This document shows, piece by piece, positions 43,312 to 52,457 of a stretch of 64,000 bases of DNA. The notes under the pieces are model-generated. The model ran no database searches and was not told where the DNA came from. It was given only the letters and a program-made list of their open reading frames with translations. The position numbers and the translations under genes were made by a program. Within the stretch, counting starts at the first letter, position 1, and the number at the start of each line of letters is the position of its first letter. The stretch comes from Aneurinibacillus tyrosinisolvens (GTDB lineage Bacteria; Bacillota; Bacilli; Aneurinibacillales; Aneurinibacillaceae). The DNA is taken from assembly GCF_001015055.1 (NCBI RefSeq), contig NZ_BBWZ01000010.1, positions 90,814 to 154,813 on the forward strand. The letters are read 5' to 3'.

Positions 43312-43331
43312 TTTGTTGTATAAACAACAAA
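43312..43331. promoter_or_regulatory. Candidate TetR operator
   Basis: TTTGTTG and CAACAAA around TATAAA, 48 bases before the tetR start. A second palindrome, TTGACAGATGTCAA, lies at 43389-43402 and contains a TTGACA -35-like box for the rightward genes. Confidence 0.55.
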
Positions 43332-43451
43332 ACTGATTAAATTAACGATTTCTATGCCTTGTTTTGTTTATAGTTATATTATAAATTATTGACAGATGTC
43401 AAGAAAACATCAATTGTAAATTTCATTTAATATGAAAGGATGTTTTTTAAT

Positions 43452-43973
43452 ATGTCAAACTATATTTTTGAGTTAAGCGATAAGATGTCCCGTGTGGCAC
43501 GCAACGGTTTTAAGGACTCGTTGACCGAAGAAGAACGCAACAGAATACTCGATGCAGTTGCCGAACAACGCTATGCGGATTTTGAGGGCAACCCGCCAGC
43601 GCTTACCGATCGAGGAGCACCTATTGGATTTGACAATAATACAGACCCTATCGGTCGTGAGTTTGGCGAGTTCTATTCTACACCTCGCGGGTACCACCCA
43701 AATTCAATTACTCAATTTACTGTGACAAGCAGCATGTCATTTATGAACTTCTCTCTGCTTACGCACATTAAATCGATTTCGCCGCGACCAATTTTGTTCA
43801 TCATGGGCGAGCACGCTCACTCACGATACTTTAGTGAAGATGCTTACGAATTGGCGGCAGAACCCAAAGAGCTGTACATCGTTCCAAATGCAGGACACGT
43901 TGATTTGTATGATAAGACGGATTTGATTCCATTCGACAAGTTGGAAGCATTCTTTACCGAGAATTTGAAGTAA
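43452..43973 (+). pseudogene. Alpha/beta hydrolase lacking its N-terminal half
   Basis: About 173 residues remain of a roughly 300-residue alpha/beta hydrolase. The present part has the family's REFGEFYSTPRGYHPNSITQ, SPRPILFIMGEHAHSRYFSE (acid region) and LYIVPNAGHVDLYDK (catalytic His). The strand-turn-helix with the nucleophile Ser and oxyanion loop, normally in the first 150 residues, is absent. AAAGGATG before the ATG could still drive translation of a catalytically dead fragment. Next to a zinc alcohol dehydrogenase and a broken MFS gene, all under a TetR regulator. Confidence 0.7.
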
Positions 43974-44116
43974 CAATCGTTTCAAAGTAAAAGAAATCAT
44001 CTTAAGGGTAACGCTCATTAGAGTTAGAATTTTAAACGACAATTCTCGTTTCATTGGCGGACACTTCTTCTCACAAGAAGACTTACAACGATTTTAGATT
44101 ATTGGAGGTTTTATTA

Positions 44117-45157
44117 ATGATTACTGCTAAAGCACGAGCTGTTGATGGTCCAAACAAACCGTTTCGAGCGGCTGAAATTAAAAGACGCGATCTTGATTCG
44201 CATGATATTCTGATTGAAATTAAATATGCAGGCATTTGCCATTCTGACATCCACACTGCTCACGGCGAATGGGGTCCCGTGAACTATCCACTCGTACCTG
44301 GACACGAGATTGCAGGAATTATCACGGATGTAGGAGCAGAGGTCACAAAGTATAAGGTCGGTGACCGGGTAGGGGTCGGATGTATGGTTGACTCCTGTGG
44401 CGAATGTGAGAACTGTCGTAAAGGAGAAGAACAATACTGCTTAAATGGAATGATTCCTACCTACGCTGGCGTTGACAAATACGGCGAGCCTACACAAGGT
44501 GGCTATTCTACCCACATTGTCGTAACTGAGGACTTCGTAGTGAGAATTCCTGATAACATCGGGCTTGATGTCGCAGCTCCATTACTTTGCGCAGGTATTA
44601 CGACATATTCGCCGCTAAATCGTTGGGGAGCTGGTCCAGGTAAAAAAGTAGCGGTTGTTGGTATGGGTGGTCTTGGTCATATGGCTGTCAAAATTGCACA
44701 CGCAATGGGTGCCGAGGTCACTGTTCTTTCACAATCATTGAAGAAAAAGGACGATGGCTTGCAATTCGGCGCAGACAACTACTATGCCACAAGCGATCCA
44801 GAAACATTCAAGAAACTTGCCGGAACCTTTGACTTAATTATTAACACGGTAAGTGCAAAGATTGACATGGATTCTTATTTCTCACTACTCACTCTTGACG
44901 GCACCTTAGTTAACGTTGGCGCTCCTGGAGAACCATTGTCACTAAACGTGATGTCTCTCATCGGTCATCGCCGTTCATTTGCAGGTTCAATGATTGGCGG
45001 CATCCGTGAGACTCAGGAGATGTTAGAGTTCTGTGCAAAACATAACATTACTCCTAAAATCGAAGTGATTTCGGCAGACCAAATCGACGAAGCTTACGAA
45101 CGTGTATTAGCTTCAGATGTGAAGTATCGATTCGTGATTGACATCAGCACAATGTAA
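44117..45157 (+). CDS. Zinc-dependent NAD(P) alcohol dehydrogenase
   Basis: 346 residues from ATG 44117 behind TTGGAGGTTTTATTA; the longer upstream frame has no ribosome binding site. Catalytic zinc residues are visible: Cys in [22 protein letters not shown], and structural zinc cysteines in [15 protein letters not shown]. Cofactor loop is [15 protein letters not shown]. It belongs to the CAD/YjgB/AdhA group that reduces aldehydes with NADPH, suggesting detoxification of aldehydes. Operon with the hydrolase remnant and MFS gene. Confidence 0.92.
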   Translation: MITAKARAVDGPNKPFRAAEIKRRDLDSHDILIEIKYAGICHSDIHTAHGEWGPVNYPLVPGHEIAGIITDVGAEVTKYKVGDRVGVGCMVDSCGECENCRKGEEQYCLNGMIPTYAGVDKYGEPTQGGYSTHIVVTEDFVVRIPDNIGLDVAAPLLCAGITTYSPLNRWGAGPGKKVAVVGMGGLGHMAVKIAHAMGAEVTVLSQSLKKKDDGLQFGADNYYATSDPETFKKLAGTFDLIINTVSAKIDMDSYFSLLTLDGTLVNVGAPGEPLSLNVMSLIGHRRSFAGSMIGGIRETQEMLEFCAKHNITPKIEVISADQIDEAYERVLASDVKYRFVIDISTM

Positions 45158-45244
45158 GTTGCTTAAAAGTGGAATTAAGACTCAGATAAAATCAGCATAA
45201 GGGCATTTTTTTTGGTATTTTCAATAGTTTTGGAGGTATATTTT

Positions 45245-45919
45245 TTGGCTAAACAAAACAACTTGCTTATATTTATATTAACCATAGGAGTCTTTGGCAT
45301 CTTAAATACCGAAATGGGGGTTATTGGGTTATTGCCTTCCATTGCTGGTCACTTTAATGTCAGCATATCAAAAGCAGGATGGCTGGTGAGTCTTTTTGCT
45401 CTTACTATTGCTGTATCTGGACCAACGATGCCGTTATTGTTTTCCGGGATAAATCGTAAGAAGGTCATGTTACTTGTATTAGGAGTTTTCATTTTAGGAA
45501 ACATTGTATCCATATTTACATCTAACTTTACCATTCTATTAATTGCTCGTATAATTCCAGCCTTTTTTCATCCAATTTATTGTTCTTTGGCATTTACAGT
45601 AGCAGCTTCCTCAGTAAGTAAAGAAGAAGCTCCAAAAGCTGTTTCTAAAGTATTTATAGGAGTATCTGCTGGTATGGTAGCCGGCGTACCGATCGCAAGT
45701 TTTATTGATAGTGCCGTTTCGTATGAAATGGCGATGGCATTCTTTGCTGTTGTTAACTCTATTGTATTCATTGCTACATTGATTTTTGTACCATCTATGC
45801 CTATTGAGAGGTGTCAATACTTCGGTAACATACAAATTCCTCATCTCGAAACCACGGATGAGAATGTATTCATTTGGAATCAATTTGAAAGAGCTTTATA
45901 CGCATTTACAATAGTGTAA
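45245..45919 (+). pseudogene. MFS transporter, C-terminal half missing
   Basis: Starts at TTG 45245 behind TTTTGGAGGTATATT. Six transmembrane helices match the N-terminal half of drug-type MFS pumps of the AraJ/YdhP kind (TEMGVIGLLPSIAGHFNVSI, FHPIYCSLAFTVAASSVSKE). After FVPSMPIE the sequence becomes unrelated and polar (CQYFGNIQIPHLETTDENVF) and stops at 225 residues instead of about 390. The break at about 45808 marks a deletion or recombination point. Confidence 0.75.
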
Positions 45920-46209
45920 AATGTCTTTTTTTACACCGAAATTTCACCTTTATGCAATTTAATATTCAGTTTAAGATATCCCAAGCAAATTGCTTATTGT
46001 ACGACGGGAATCGTTAGTGCAATAACATTCTTAACGAAATCAACCTAATATACACGAATAAAGCCACCCAACTTTACGGGATGGTTTTATTCGTCTATGT
46101 AGCTGAACGAAATTTAAATTATATTAAAAAAGAGTAATGAAAAACGATGCTTTTTAACAACAAAAAACCTTATCGTATAGGCAAGGCTTAATCGTTTTTG
46201 GTGAGTGGA
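45920..46209. other. Intergenic with one repeat copy and two hairpins
   Basis: CGACGGGAATCGTTAGTG (46001-46018) is a dispersed-repeat copy. A near-perfect stem CGAATAAAGCCACCC / GGATGGTTTTATTCG (46054-46095) has terminator shape. No gene. Confidence 0.5.
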
Positions 46210-46482
46210 TTATTTTCCATCCCAGTCAATTTCATTCGTATGATTTAATCCCTCATAAGCAGATTCAAACTCTTCAAGTGTCTTCCAAATCAAAACTAAT
46301 GTCTTGTCATCTGGAGGGAAATCAAAATCATTCATTTGCTTTATAGAATCCATTTCTTTTTGAATTACTCTATCTAATGCCATTTTTAATAGTGTTAGTT
46401 CAGAAGAAAATTCTAATTCGATTTTTCCCTTTTCATATTCGCCATTTTGGTCACGTTTTACATGAACCTTTATATTAATCAC
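46210..46482 (-). CDS. Hypothetical protein
   Basis: 90 residues, acidic; INIKVHVKRDQNGEYEKGKI then ELEFSSELTLLKMALDRVIQ. Third gene of a compact three-gene operon (start 46482 overlaps the upstream gene's end at 46475). No recognised domain; could be a phage- or element-type accessory protein. Confidence 0.6.
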   Translation of the reverse strand: MINIKVHVKRDQNGEYEKGKIELEFSSELTLLKMALDRVIQKEMDSIKQMNDFDFPPDDKTLVLIWKTLEEFESAYEGLNHTNEIDWDGK

Positions 46483-46690
46483 CTACTCCATCAAATTCGT
46501 TTTCAATCTCACGAAGCTTCTTTTCTGCTTCTTCTTTACGTGCTAAATTATAACCCTCAGAAAAAGTAAACCTAATCATATCCTTTAAAAGTACATAATC
46601 ACGCTCATCCAATTGGACACCGTGGATCGCTAAAAATTCCATAAATCCTTTTATACACTCTTGAAGTTTCTTTTCATATTCTAAACTCAT
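46475..46690 (-). CDS. Hypothetical helical protein
   Basis: 71 residues from ATG 46690 (a GTG at 46699 is possible); AAAGGGTGA is the ribosome binding site. All-helical: YEKKLQECIKGFMEFLAIHG, RDYVLLKDMIRFTFSEGYNL, ARKEEAEKKLREIENEF. Middle gene of the operon. Unknown function. Confidence 0.6.
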   Translation of the reverse strand: MSLEYEKKLQECIKGFMEFLAIHGVQLDERDYVLLKDMIRFTFSEGYNLARKEEAEKKLREIENEFDGVGD

Positions 46691-46695
46691 ATCAT

Positions 46696-46923
46696 TCACC
46701 CTTTCTGTTTTTGGATTTTAATGTGATTTCCTGACTTTGATTTATGTTCTCCGCTTAAAATAACCACTTTGGAATTATACTGGTATGTACCTTGCACCCA
46801 CCCAAGCAAAGGGTGCAACACTTTAATTGGTCTACCAGCTGTAAGAGGTAATTTCTCTCCGCTTTCTGTGATGATATGACCGCTACCGTTTACATTTTCA
46901 AAATTATCCTCTTCGTTATTCAT
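46696..46923 (-). CDS. Small GWxxGxYQ-family protein
   Basis: 75 residues from ATG 46923 behind AGAGGCGATAAG. The core LPLTAGRPIKVLHPLLGWVQ followed by GTYQYNSKVVIL is shared with the fragment at 47006 and the gene at 57078. Probably a small beta-barrel. First gene of the three-gene operon. Family name unknown to me (a DUF assigned by database search is likely). Confidence 0.6.
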   Translation of the reverse strand: MNNEEDNFENVNGSGHIITESGEKLPLTAGRPIKVLHPLLGWVQGTYQYNSKVVILSGEHKSKSGNHIKIQKQKG

Positions 46924-47005
46924 CTTATCGCCTCTTTTAAATTCTCCCACTAAAAAGCAGGGATAAATAAGAATCTTGATTAAGGACTCTACTTTTGTAT
47001 CTTAA

Positions 47006-47131
47006 TTATATATCTCCATAGTTTAAATTGCATATTCCATGCGGAATTACTAATTCCCCTGAGCCTTGATAAACACCATTATCCCATCCATGTAAAGGAT
47101 AAAGTAATTTGACTGCTTGTCCATCTGTCAT
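47006..47131 (-). pseudogene. GWxxGxYQ-family protein, truncated
   Basis: MTDGQAVKLLYPLHGWDNGV followed by YQGSGELVIPHGICNLNYGD matches the C-terminal two-thirds of the family. The in-frame upstream sequence runs through a terminator of another transcript, and there is no ribosome binding site before the ATG, so the true N-terminus was lost. Confidence 0.55.
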
Positions 47132-47216
47132 AATTAATCGTCTACCCAAAAAGGGAGTATGGTAGGTTCCTACCTGCGTATGATGATACGTTCGTTGGAG
47201 AATCCACCTAGATGGA

Positions 47217-47263
47217 TTATAAAAAGACCCAAACATCGATAAAAGATGTTGGGTCTTTTTTGT
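47217..47263. terminator. Bidirectional intrinsic terminator
   Basis: AAAAAGACCCAAACATC pairs with GATGTTGGGTCTTTTTT (one bulge). It ends the L25-like fragment on the minus strand. Confidence 0.8.
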
Positions 47264-47279
47264 GTCATTCCTTGTCGTA

Positions 47280-47699
47280 CTATTCTTTGCCTTCAGCATC
47301 CGGCTCTTTCGGTTCGTCCTCCGTATCCGGCTCTGCGGTTCTCGCTTCCATGATGGTACAGATTACTTCTTCCGGATCGGTGTGCAGCGTCACACCAGTT
47401 GGCAGTGTCAAATCGCGCGCATGCAGGACGTCGCCCACAGTAAGGTTTGCGATGTCGTGTATGATAGATTCCGGAACGTTGGTCGGCAGGTAGCGTACTG
47501 CGACTTCTCGCGTTTGCTGCTGAACCATCGCACCTTCGCCATCCAATGCTTGCAGACCATCTAGCACAACCGGCACTTCGGTATTTATTGGCTCTTTTAA
47601 GTTCACGGCGTACATGTCGATGTGCAATGGACGGTGATTCATCGTTTCACGGGAAATTTCGTTAATCATAGCCGGAACGTGCTCGCCTTCCAAATTCAC
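47280..47699 (-). pseudogene. Ribosomal protein L25/Ctc-like, N-terminus missing
   Basis: The remaining 140 residues match the C-terminal beta domain of TL5/Ctc-type L25 (HIDMYAVNLKEPINTEVPVV, ESIIHDIANLTVGDVLHARD, LPTGVTLHTDPEEVICTIME, acidic tail). Normally 180-215 residues: the 5S-rRNA-binding N-terminal domain is lacking. Upstream the frame runs into a foreign terminator at 47749 instead of a start region. GC content exceeds the surroundings. A full-length ctc elsewhere is expected. Confidence 0.8.
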
Positions 47700-47748
47700 A
47701 TCAACAAGAATGTTACCATGTCCTTCTAATTGGAGGCATTCAAAAATG

Positions 47749-47775
47749 AAAACCGGATCGAGAATCCGGTTTTTT
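47749..47775. terminator. Intrinsic terminator
   Basis: AAAACCGGAT pairs with ATCCGGTTTT, T-run on both sides. Ends the small cysteine-rich gene at 47779, read on the minus strand. Confidence 0.75.
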
Positions 47776-47778
47776 AAT

Positions 47779-47946
47779 CTAATCTAATAAGATATCTTCC
47801 AAAATTTCTTGTGCAAGTGATTGAGCGCAATGACAATCGGTACGAGAGGTCTGACAGGAAAAACAAACCTCTTGAGACATCATTTCTTTCCATTGAAGCA
47901 CTTTGGGTGCCGTATTTGGAGGAAAGTTGGTCAATTTAAACGGCAT
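47779..47946 (-). CDS. Small cysteine-containing protein
   Basis: 55 residues from ATG 47946 behind AAAGGGTGACGTTCC. Contains CFSCQTSRTDCHCAQSLAQE: a CxxC...CxC cluster that could bind zinc, followed by an acidic helix (EILEDILLD). Has its own terminator. Family not recognised. Confidence 0.5.
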   Translation of the reverse strand: MPFKLTNFPPNTAPKVLQWKEMMSQEVCFSCQTSRTDCHCAQSLAQEILEDILLD

Positions 47947-48022
47947 GGAACGTCACCCTTTTTGTTTAGTATTTTCTGTTTCATTCCGCTTTTTTATGCA
48001 GTTCTAGAAAAAAGTATTTTAT

Positions 48023-48292
48023 ATGGATTATTTGGGAAAGTCGTCGTTTAATCTTGAATTGAGAAGTTCACATTCACTCAATTATCTAATTTACCTCCAA
48101 AATATTTACTTAAATCTCCAAAGTTCAATCACTGATAATCATAAGCTTCCATATTTTATCCATCAGGAAAAAGATATTGAAATCGATGATTTTCCGAATA
48201 TTTTTAGGGAATTATGGAACTCCATTGTGAGGAACTACTCGAACGAAGGAGCAGTGTTTTTTGACCCTTTTTTGACAAAGGACAGGAAATAA
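48023..48292 (+). CDS. Possible hypothetical protein or fragment
   Basis: 89 codons, protein-like (SSHSLNYLIYLQNIYLNLQS, IDDFPNIFRELWNSIVRNYS) but without a ribosome binding site before the ATG. May be the 3' part of a lost gene. Confidence 0.35.
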   Translation: MDYLGKSSFNLELRSSHSLNYLIYLQNIYLNLQSSITDNHKLPYFIHQEKDIEIDDFPNIFRELWNSIVRNYSNEGAVFFDPFLTKDRK

Positions 48293-48875
48293 TATAACCA
48301 AAATGATTATAAGTAAGTAGTGTCTCTGATATTCAACTGGAATCGATAGTTAAATAAAAGAACAATTTTATTGAACAAAGCCTTTCTTCTAGTGGACTTT
48401 AAATCCCAACTTTTTATAACTTACATCTAAGAATCAAACATAAAAACTCCCCCAAGGAAATCCATTGGAAGGGAGTTAAGTGAAGTTAAATCTAAGTGAG
48501 GCGTTATTATGTTTCCCATTAAATTAAATTCTATACAAAAATCCCTTCTAGAGAAAAAGGGAAATACAAGTGTAAAAATCGTGATTTAACCGTTACTTGA
48601 TATTGTTCCCACCTAAGGGCAATGGTAAGGATAAAATCATCCTCATATGCTTAGTCCGTAAATAGGAATTTTAAACCACCTGAATGTAATCAGGGGGTTA
48701 ACGAAAGCTGAGGTCTGGTATCAACAAGAATATAAATAAAGACAAACAAAGAGGCCATTCACATGGAAGTGGTCTTTTGTTGTACTTTTAGGTTTCTTAG
48801 TAGTGCGTATAAAAAATAATAAAATGCAAAGTATAAATTTTGAAGTTAAATTTAAGAAAAGGGAGTTTAATCGAT
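48293..48875. other. Non-coding region
   Basis: Contains a degenerate dispersed-repeat copy (CAACTGGAATCGATAGTT, 48337-48354), a hairpin CTCCC..GGGAG (48447-48476), an ACCACCTGA/TCAGGGGGT stem (48674-48698) and an AAAGAGGCCATT/AAGTGGTCTTTT stem (48750-48778). No gene. Confidence 0.45.
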
Positions 48876-49241
48876 ATGCCAAGGAAACTACACATTGCAA
48901 TAATGACTTTAATGCTAACAGCCGCAGTAGGAACTCAGGTTTTTGCTGAAGATATGGGTACTACAAGTGGTACTGGCACTCGAGGTGGTTACGGTACAAC
49001 GGGTACAGGCGCGCCTGGTGGTTACGGTACAACAGGTACAACAGGTACTCGAGATGGTTACGGTACAACGGGTACAACAGGTACTCGAGATGGTTATGGT
49101 ACAACAGGTAATACAGCCAGAACTAGGGCTACAGCTGCTCCTAGCAGAGGTCGCAATTGGGGATGGATAGGTTTATTAGGGTTGATAGGTCTTGCTGGGG
49201 CTCGTGGTGGAAACAAAACCCCTGGGAATAACCGTAGCTAA
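48876..49241 (+). CDS. Secreted WGxxGxxG-type protein with Gly/Thr repeats
   Basis: 121 residues from ATG 48876 behind GGGAGTTTAATCGAT. Signal peptide KLHIAIMTLMLTAAVGTQVF cut before AEDMG. The middle is a tandem repeat of GYGTTGTTGTRD units, low-complexity and flexible. The C-terminus NWGWIGLLGLIGLAGARGGN matches the WGxxGxxG C-terminal domain seen in many small Bacillales secreted proteins: a tryptophan-glycine motif in a short hydrophobic helix with a basic end, like a sorting signal. No dedicated processing enzyme is nearby. A terminator-like CCACTCCTCGGAGTGG follows. Confidence 0.75.
   Translation: MPRKLHIAIMTLMLTAAVGTQVFAEDMGTTSGTGTRGGYGTTGTGAPGGYGTTGTTGTRDGYGTTGTTGTRDGYGTTGNTARTRATAAPSRGRNWGWIGLLGLIGLAGARGGNKTPGNNRS
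48966..49110 (+). repeat. Tandem repeats inside the WGxxGxxG gene
   Basis: Four to five units of about 30-36 bases built from GGTTACGGTACAACGGGTAC and ACAGGTACTCGAGAT. Copy number may vary between strains. Confidence 0.75.
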
Positions 49242-49367
49242 TTTGTAAAAATATTGTTATCTAAAGATAAAAGGTTTATTACAACCACTCCTCGGAGTGG
49301 TTTTTATTTTATTAAAATAAAGCATGGATTTTATTGCACTATGCTGAAAATTCACTTCTGAAAATCC

Positions 49368-49400
49368 CGATGGGTGGCTAACGGGAGGCAAGTTCAATAA
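49368..49400. repeat. Dispersed hairpin repeat, partial copy
   Basis: GATGGGTGGCTAACGGGAGG then CAAGTTCAATAAG; right half of the long module. Confidence 0.55.
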
Positions 49401-49410
49401 GAGGGGGTAA

Positions 49411-49710
49411 ATGGAATTGGTTGATATACATACAATACCCTTTGCTAAAAAAGGAAATCGTTCTAGCTGTTTTGACCTCTTGGAAAGTATTGAAGACTTT
49501 GTATATCAGATTACATCAAAAATGAAACTGAAGCTGTGTATGCTTGCCAAGAAACATTGGTAGAAATGTATAAGGATATTCAAAGTTATAAAGAAAGCAC
49601 TGAATTTTTAATAGGGGTAAGACAAAAGGCAGTTAATACATCCATTAAGAGATATGCAATAAATAAGAACCAGGAGCGAGCTTATTTACCTAATGGGAAT
49701 CAATAGTGAA
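49411..49710 (+). pseudogene. Hypothetical protein gene, frameshifted
   Basis: Starts at ATG 49411 behind GAGGGGGTAA: MELVDIHTIPFAKKGNRSSC, FDLLESIEDFVYQ. From about 49505 the protein-like sequence moves to another frame: DYIKNETEAVYACQETLVEM, YKDIQSYKESTEFLIGVRQK, ending near 49707 inside a repeat copy. Family unknown. Confidence 0.45.
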
Positions 49711-49742
49711 GTACGGCTGTTTCGGCAGTCGTTTTTTTTGAT
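49688..49742. repeat. Dispersed hairpin repeat, partial composite copy
   Basis: CCTAATGGGAATCAATAGTG, then ACGGCTGTTTCGGCAGTCGT followed by T7; the second hairpin is missing. Confidence 0.7.
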
Positions 49743-49896
49743 TTCTCAAACCATGGAAATCGTGACGAGGAACTTTTTTCTTGCTGCAACTCCATGCTTC
49801 TATTCCATCTATATTATGAAAATTCAGCTTGTTTCACATGCTTCCAGAAGGGAAAAGTATAGTATCCTAACGAACAGCAAGAAAGGTGGAGGTAAC

Positions 49897-50030
49897 ATGG
49901 ATCGGAATTATCTCGTAAAAGAATATGATACCGAGACGAGTTGCGAAATATTGGCTTCACTCAGGAAGAGGCAGAACGTTATGAAGCCAAACTGGATGAG
50001 GGAAAAGTCCTGTTAGTTGTGAAAGGTTAA
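49897..50030 (+). pseudogene. YflT-like stress protein, internal deletion
   Basis: MDRNYLVKEYDTETSCEIL (from ATG 49897 behind AAGGTGGAGGTAAC) is the N-terminus of the YflT family; GFTQEEAERYEAKLDEGKVL LVVKG in another frame up to TAA 50030 is its C-terminus. About 60 central residues are deleted. It is a broken sister of the intact gene at 50304. Confidence 0.75.
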
Positions 50031-50303
50031 TCATAACGGCACTGATACCACTCTGATTTAACCGTTTGTTTTTTACAGGGAAAGGGTAAAGGGAAATATG
50101 CTGATTTAGAGCTTATCAGCATTCAGGTTGCTCATAGTCCTCCCTTTGAAACGGTTTGAAGGGCTTCATTACTTTGGGTAATCGCTTATCACGGTTGCCG
50201 CTCTTTCTATCGTTACAAATGACTGTTCCGTTCGTATCCCTTTTAAAGTGAAAAAGTATACGTACTGAAATGACGTATTAACCTAAAGGAGAGTGAAGGA
50301 AAA

Positions 50304-50660
50304 ATGAATACAAATCTTTTTGTAAAAGAATATATGAATGCAACCCAGGCATATGAGGCTGTAAACAAACTAAAAGAGAACGGATATGAAAAAGATAATA
50401 TGTATGTTTTTGCCCATGACAGTAATGTTGCTAGTCAATTAGTTGATAAAACGGATGCAAACAAGGTAGGAGTCGTGGAAAAAGGGGTTATGGATACGGT
50501 AGCTAATTTGTTTAAAAGCCGGGGGGATGAATTACGAAATGAATTTGAAAATCTCGGTTTTTCTCCAATAGAGGCAAATCAGTATGAATCCAAGCTAGAT
50601 GACGGCAAAGTCCTTGTTGTGGTGAAGAACTACAACAAGGATGTTGGACTCTTTCTCTAA
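50304..50660 (+). CDS. YflT-like general stress protein
   Basis: 118 residues behind AAAGGAGAGTGAAGGAAAA. LFVKEYMNATQAYEAVNKLK, ENGYEKDNMYVFAHDSNVAS and GFSPIEANQYESKLDDGKVL are the markers of the heat-induced stress protein YflT family (GsiB/17M class naming varies). Soluble alpha/beta protein of unknown molecular role, typically SigB-dependent in Bacillus. Possible SigB promoter not obvious. Ends at a strong terminator. Confidence 0.85.
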   Translation: MNTNLFVKEYMNATQAYEAVNKLKENGYEKDNMYVFAHDSNVASQLVDKTDANKVGVVEKGVMDTVANLFKSRGDELRNEFENLGFSPIEANQYESKLDDGKVLVVVKNYNKDVGLFL

Positions 50661-50681
50661 TTAAATAGCATGAAAGAGCCT

Positions 50682-50714
50682 AAAAGCCGTTCCTTAAGCA
50701 GGAACGGCTTTTCT
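50682..50714 (+). terminator. Intrinsic terminator of the YflT-like gene
   Basis: AAAAGCCGTTCC pairs with GGAACGGCTTTT around TTAAGCA. Confidence 0.85.
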
Positions 50715-51203
50715 TCCGTTTGTACAATGATGATTACCTAAAGTAAAGCGGTTGTTTTATCTCCCATCCCTCTAGAGTCACCAATTCTCCGGTGAGGTAT
50801 CTGTTTTTTTCTCCGGTAGAATGCCCGGGGTGGTCTCTGGTCTATCTGACGTAGGTGGTTATGTTCCTTATAAATCTATTCACCGGTCGCCGAGGGCGAG
50901 TTTGAATAAAGGAACCAGCATGAAACCAGAACTCTTAATCAATGTGTTTATCCTTCAAATTCTTCATTCACTTTATGAATTGTAAGCAGGTTGGAATTGG
51001 ATAAGGGGACTTGTAATAAGCCCTCTTTTTTTTCATTAAATTGAAAGTTGTTGAACCTCTAACGGGAATCTATAGTTCAATAACTAAAGGCGGATTATTC
51101 TATGGATAGCTTTTGATACGAAATGGTTCATGATGGAACTTTATATACCGTTATACAGTTTGCTTTTTAAATGTAAGGTTTCTCGACAGGGAATCATTTA
51201 TTC
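50715..51203. other. Non-coding junction region
   Basis: No supportable gene. The last dispersed-repeat copy (CTAACGGGAATCTATAGTTC, 51059-51078) lies here; downstream sequence is higher in GC and free of the repeat. A partly open frame 50774-50983 lacks start and recognisable motifs. Confidence 0.4.
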
Positions 51204-51527
51204 TTACAGTCTTTCTTTACGCAGAAGAAACTGGCTATGTACATCACGCAATGCGGCGATCAGGGCATTTTGTGCCTTGCCTTGATAATTCTGCAGAATA
51301 CGTTCCGTCATTTCCTCTACCCCGTCCTGCAAGCTGCAGCCACGGAGAAGCTGCCCGAAGAAATGTCTCCCATGCTCCGTTGCCAGCGTACAGGAAGCCT
51401 CGAGAATAACGTGGTATTTTACGTCCGCTTCTACTGTGATTGTCAACGTGTCAAATACGCTGCGCGCCGCCATTCCCTGCGGTAATTTCGCATGGCCGGC
51501 GATAAAATACGTTTTTCCTGTAAACAT
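51204..51527 (-). CDS. DUF3870 protein
   Basis: 107 residues behind AGAAGGGGATTTT. Pattern TYFIAGHAKLPQGMAARSVF, DTLTITVEADVKYHVILEAS, CTLATEHGRHFFGQLLRGCS and YQGKAQNALIAALRDVHSQF matches DUF3870, a cytoplasmic Firmicutes family often encoded with acid or amino-acid catabolic genes. Unknown function. Confidence 0.8.
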   Translation of the reverse strand: MFTGKTYFIAGHAKLPQGMAARSVFDTLTITVEADVKYHVILEASCTLATEHGRHFFGQLLRGCSLQDGVEEMTERILQNYQGKAQNALIAALRDVHSQFLLRKERL

Positions 51528-51707
51528 AAAATCCCCTTCTCCCAGAAGCTTTATATGTTTAATCTTAATAGGTTTTCCCTCGTTATGTCAATTTTCACAA
51601 ATTAGTAGTGCAAACCATCGATTTTTCGCTATAATGATGGAGTAGGAGTATCGGGAATAATACATCGGAATAGTTGGAATTATAAAAAGAAAGGAGCGGG
51701 GTGAGAC

Positions 51708-52457
51708 ATGAAGAAAGGCGTCCTTGTGATTAGCCACGGTTCGCGAAATGCATCATGGATACAGAAAGTCCATGAATTGGTGTCACAGGTCGATACTGAG
51801 CTGCCTGTCGAAGCCGCTTTTCTCGACATGGTGGAAGGGTACGGTATCCGTGACGGTGTGGAAAGGCTGGAGGCGCAGGGCGTCCGGGAGATTCTTGCCG
51901 TCCCGCTCTTTGTGTCCAGCGGCAGTACGCACCTCAACGAGATTCAATATATGCTTGGCCTCATTCCTGAACCGGCGATTGAGACCGAACTGCGGCCTTT
52001 TTCTATGAAGGCTCGCATGACATGGGCAGGTCCGATGGATGATCACCCGGAAGTCCGGAATATTCTCAGAGACCGAATTAAGGAAGTGTCGACCGACCCG
52101 GCAGAAGAAGCGCTCATGCTTGTCGCGCACGGCAGCGGTATCCCGGGTTTTAAGGAAAAGTGGCTTTCGATCCTGGAACGATGCGCCTCAGACCTGGGCA
52201 GCGAAATGGGCTTTAAGCGGGCAGTGTACGCCACCATTCACCCGGATACCGTCCAGGAGCGTGCCGCTGAGGCGGCCGGTACAGGCCGCCTCGTTGTTAT
52301 CCCGCTTTTTTTAAGCACAGGGTATTACACTGATAAGGTGATTCCGCAGAAACTATCGGACATTCCCCACCGCTATAGCGGGCGGGCGTACCTGCCTGAC
52401 AACAGGGTAGCGGCGTGGATCGAGGAGAGAATCTCTTCTTTTACCGATACCGATTAA
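51708..52457 (+). CDS. Sirohydrochlorin chelatase (CbiX/SirB family)
   Basis: 249 residues made of two related halves. The first has VLVISHGSRNASWIQKVHEL and a VPLFVSSGSTHLNEI metal-site region; the second LMLVAHGSGIPGFKEKW and VVIPLFLSTGYYTDKVIPQK. The active-site His residues (HGS) in each half are retained. The family inserts cobalt (CbiX) or iron (SirB) into sirohydrochlorin for cobalamin or siroheme. No other tetrapyrrole gene is nearby, so the metal is undecided. Starts behind AAAGGAGCGGGGTGAGAC. Confidence 0.88.
   Translation: MKKGVLVISHGSRNASWIQKVHELVSQVDTELPVEAAFLDMVEGYGIRDGVERLEAQGVREILAVPLFVSSGSTHLNEIQYMLGLIPEPAIETELRPFSMKARMTWAGPMDDHPEVRNILRDRIKEVSTDPAEEALMLVAHGSGIPGFKEKWLSILERCASDLGSEMGFKRAVYATIHPDTVQERAAEAAGTGRLVVIPLFLSTGYYTDKVIPQKLSDIPHRYSGRAYLPDNRVAAWIEERISSFTDTD

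Noticed and set aside
47280..47699. Functional ribosomal protein L25
   Set aside because: The 5S-rRNA-binding N-terminal domain and a proper start region are missing.
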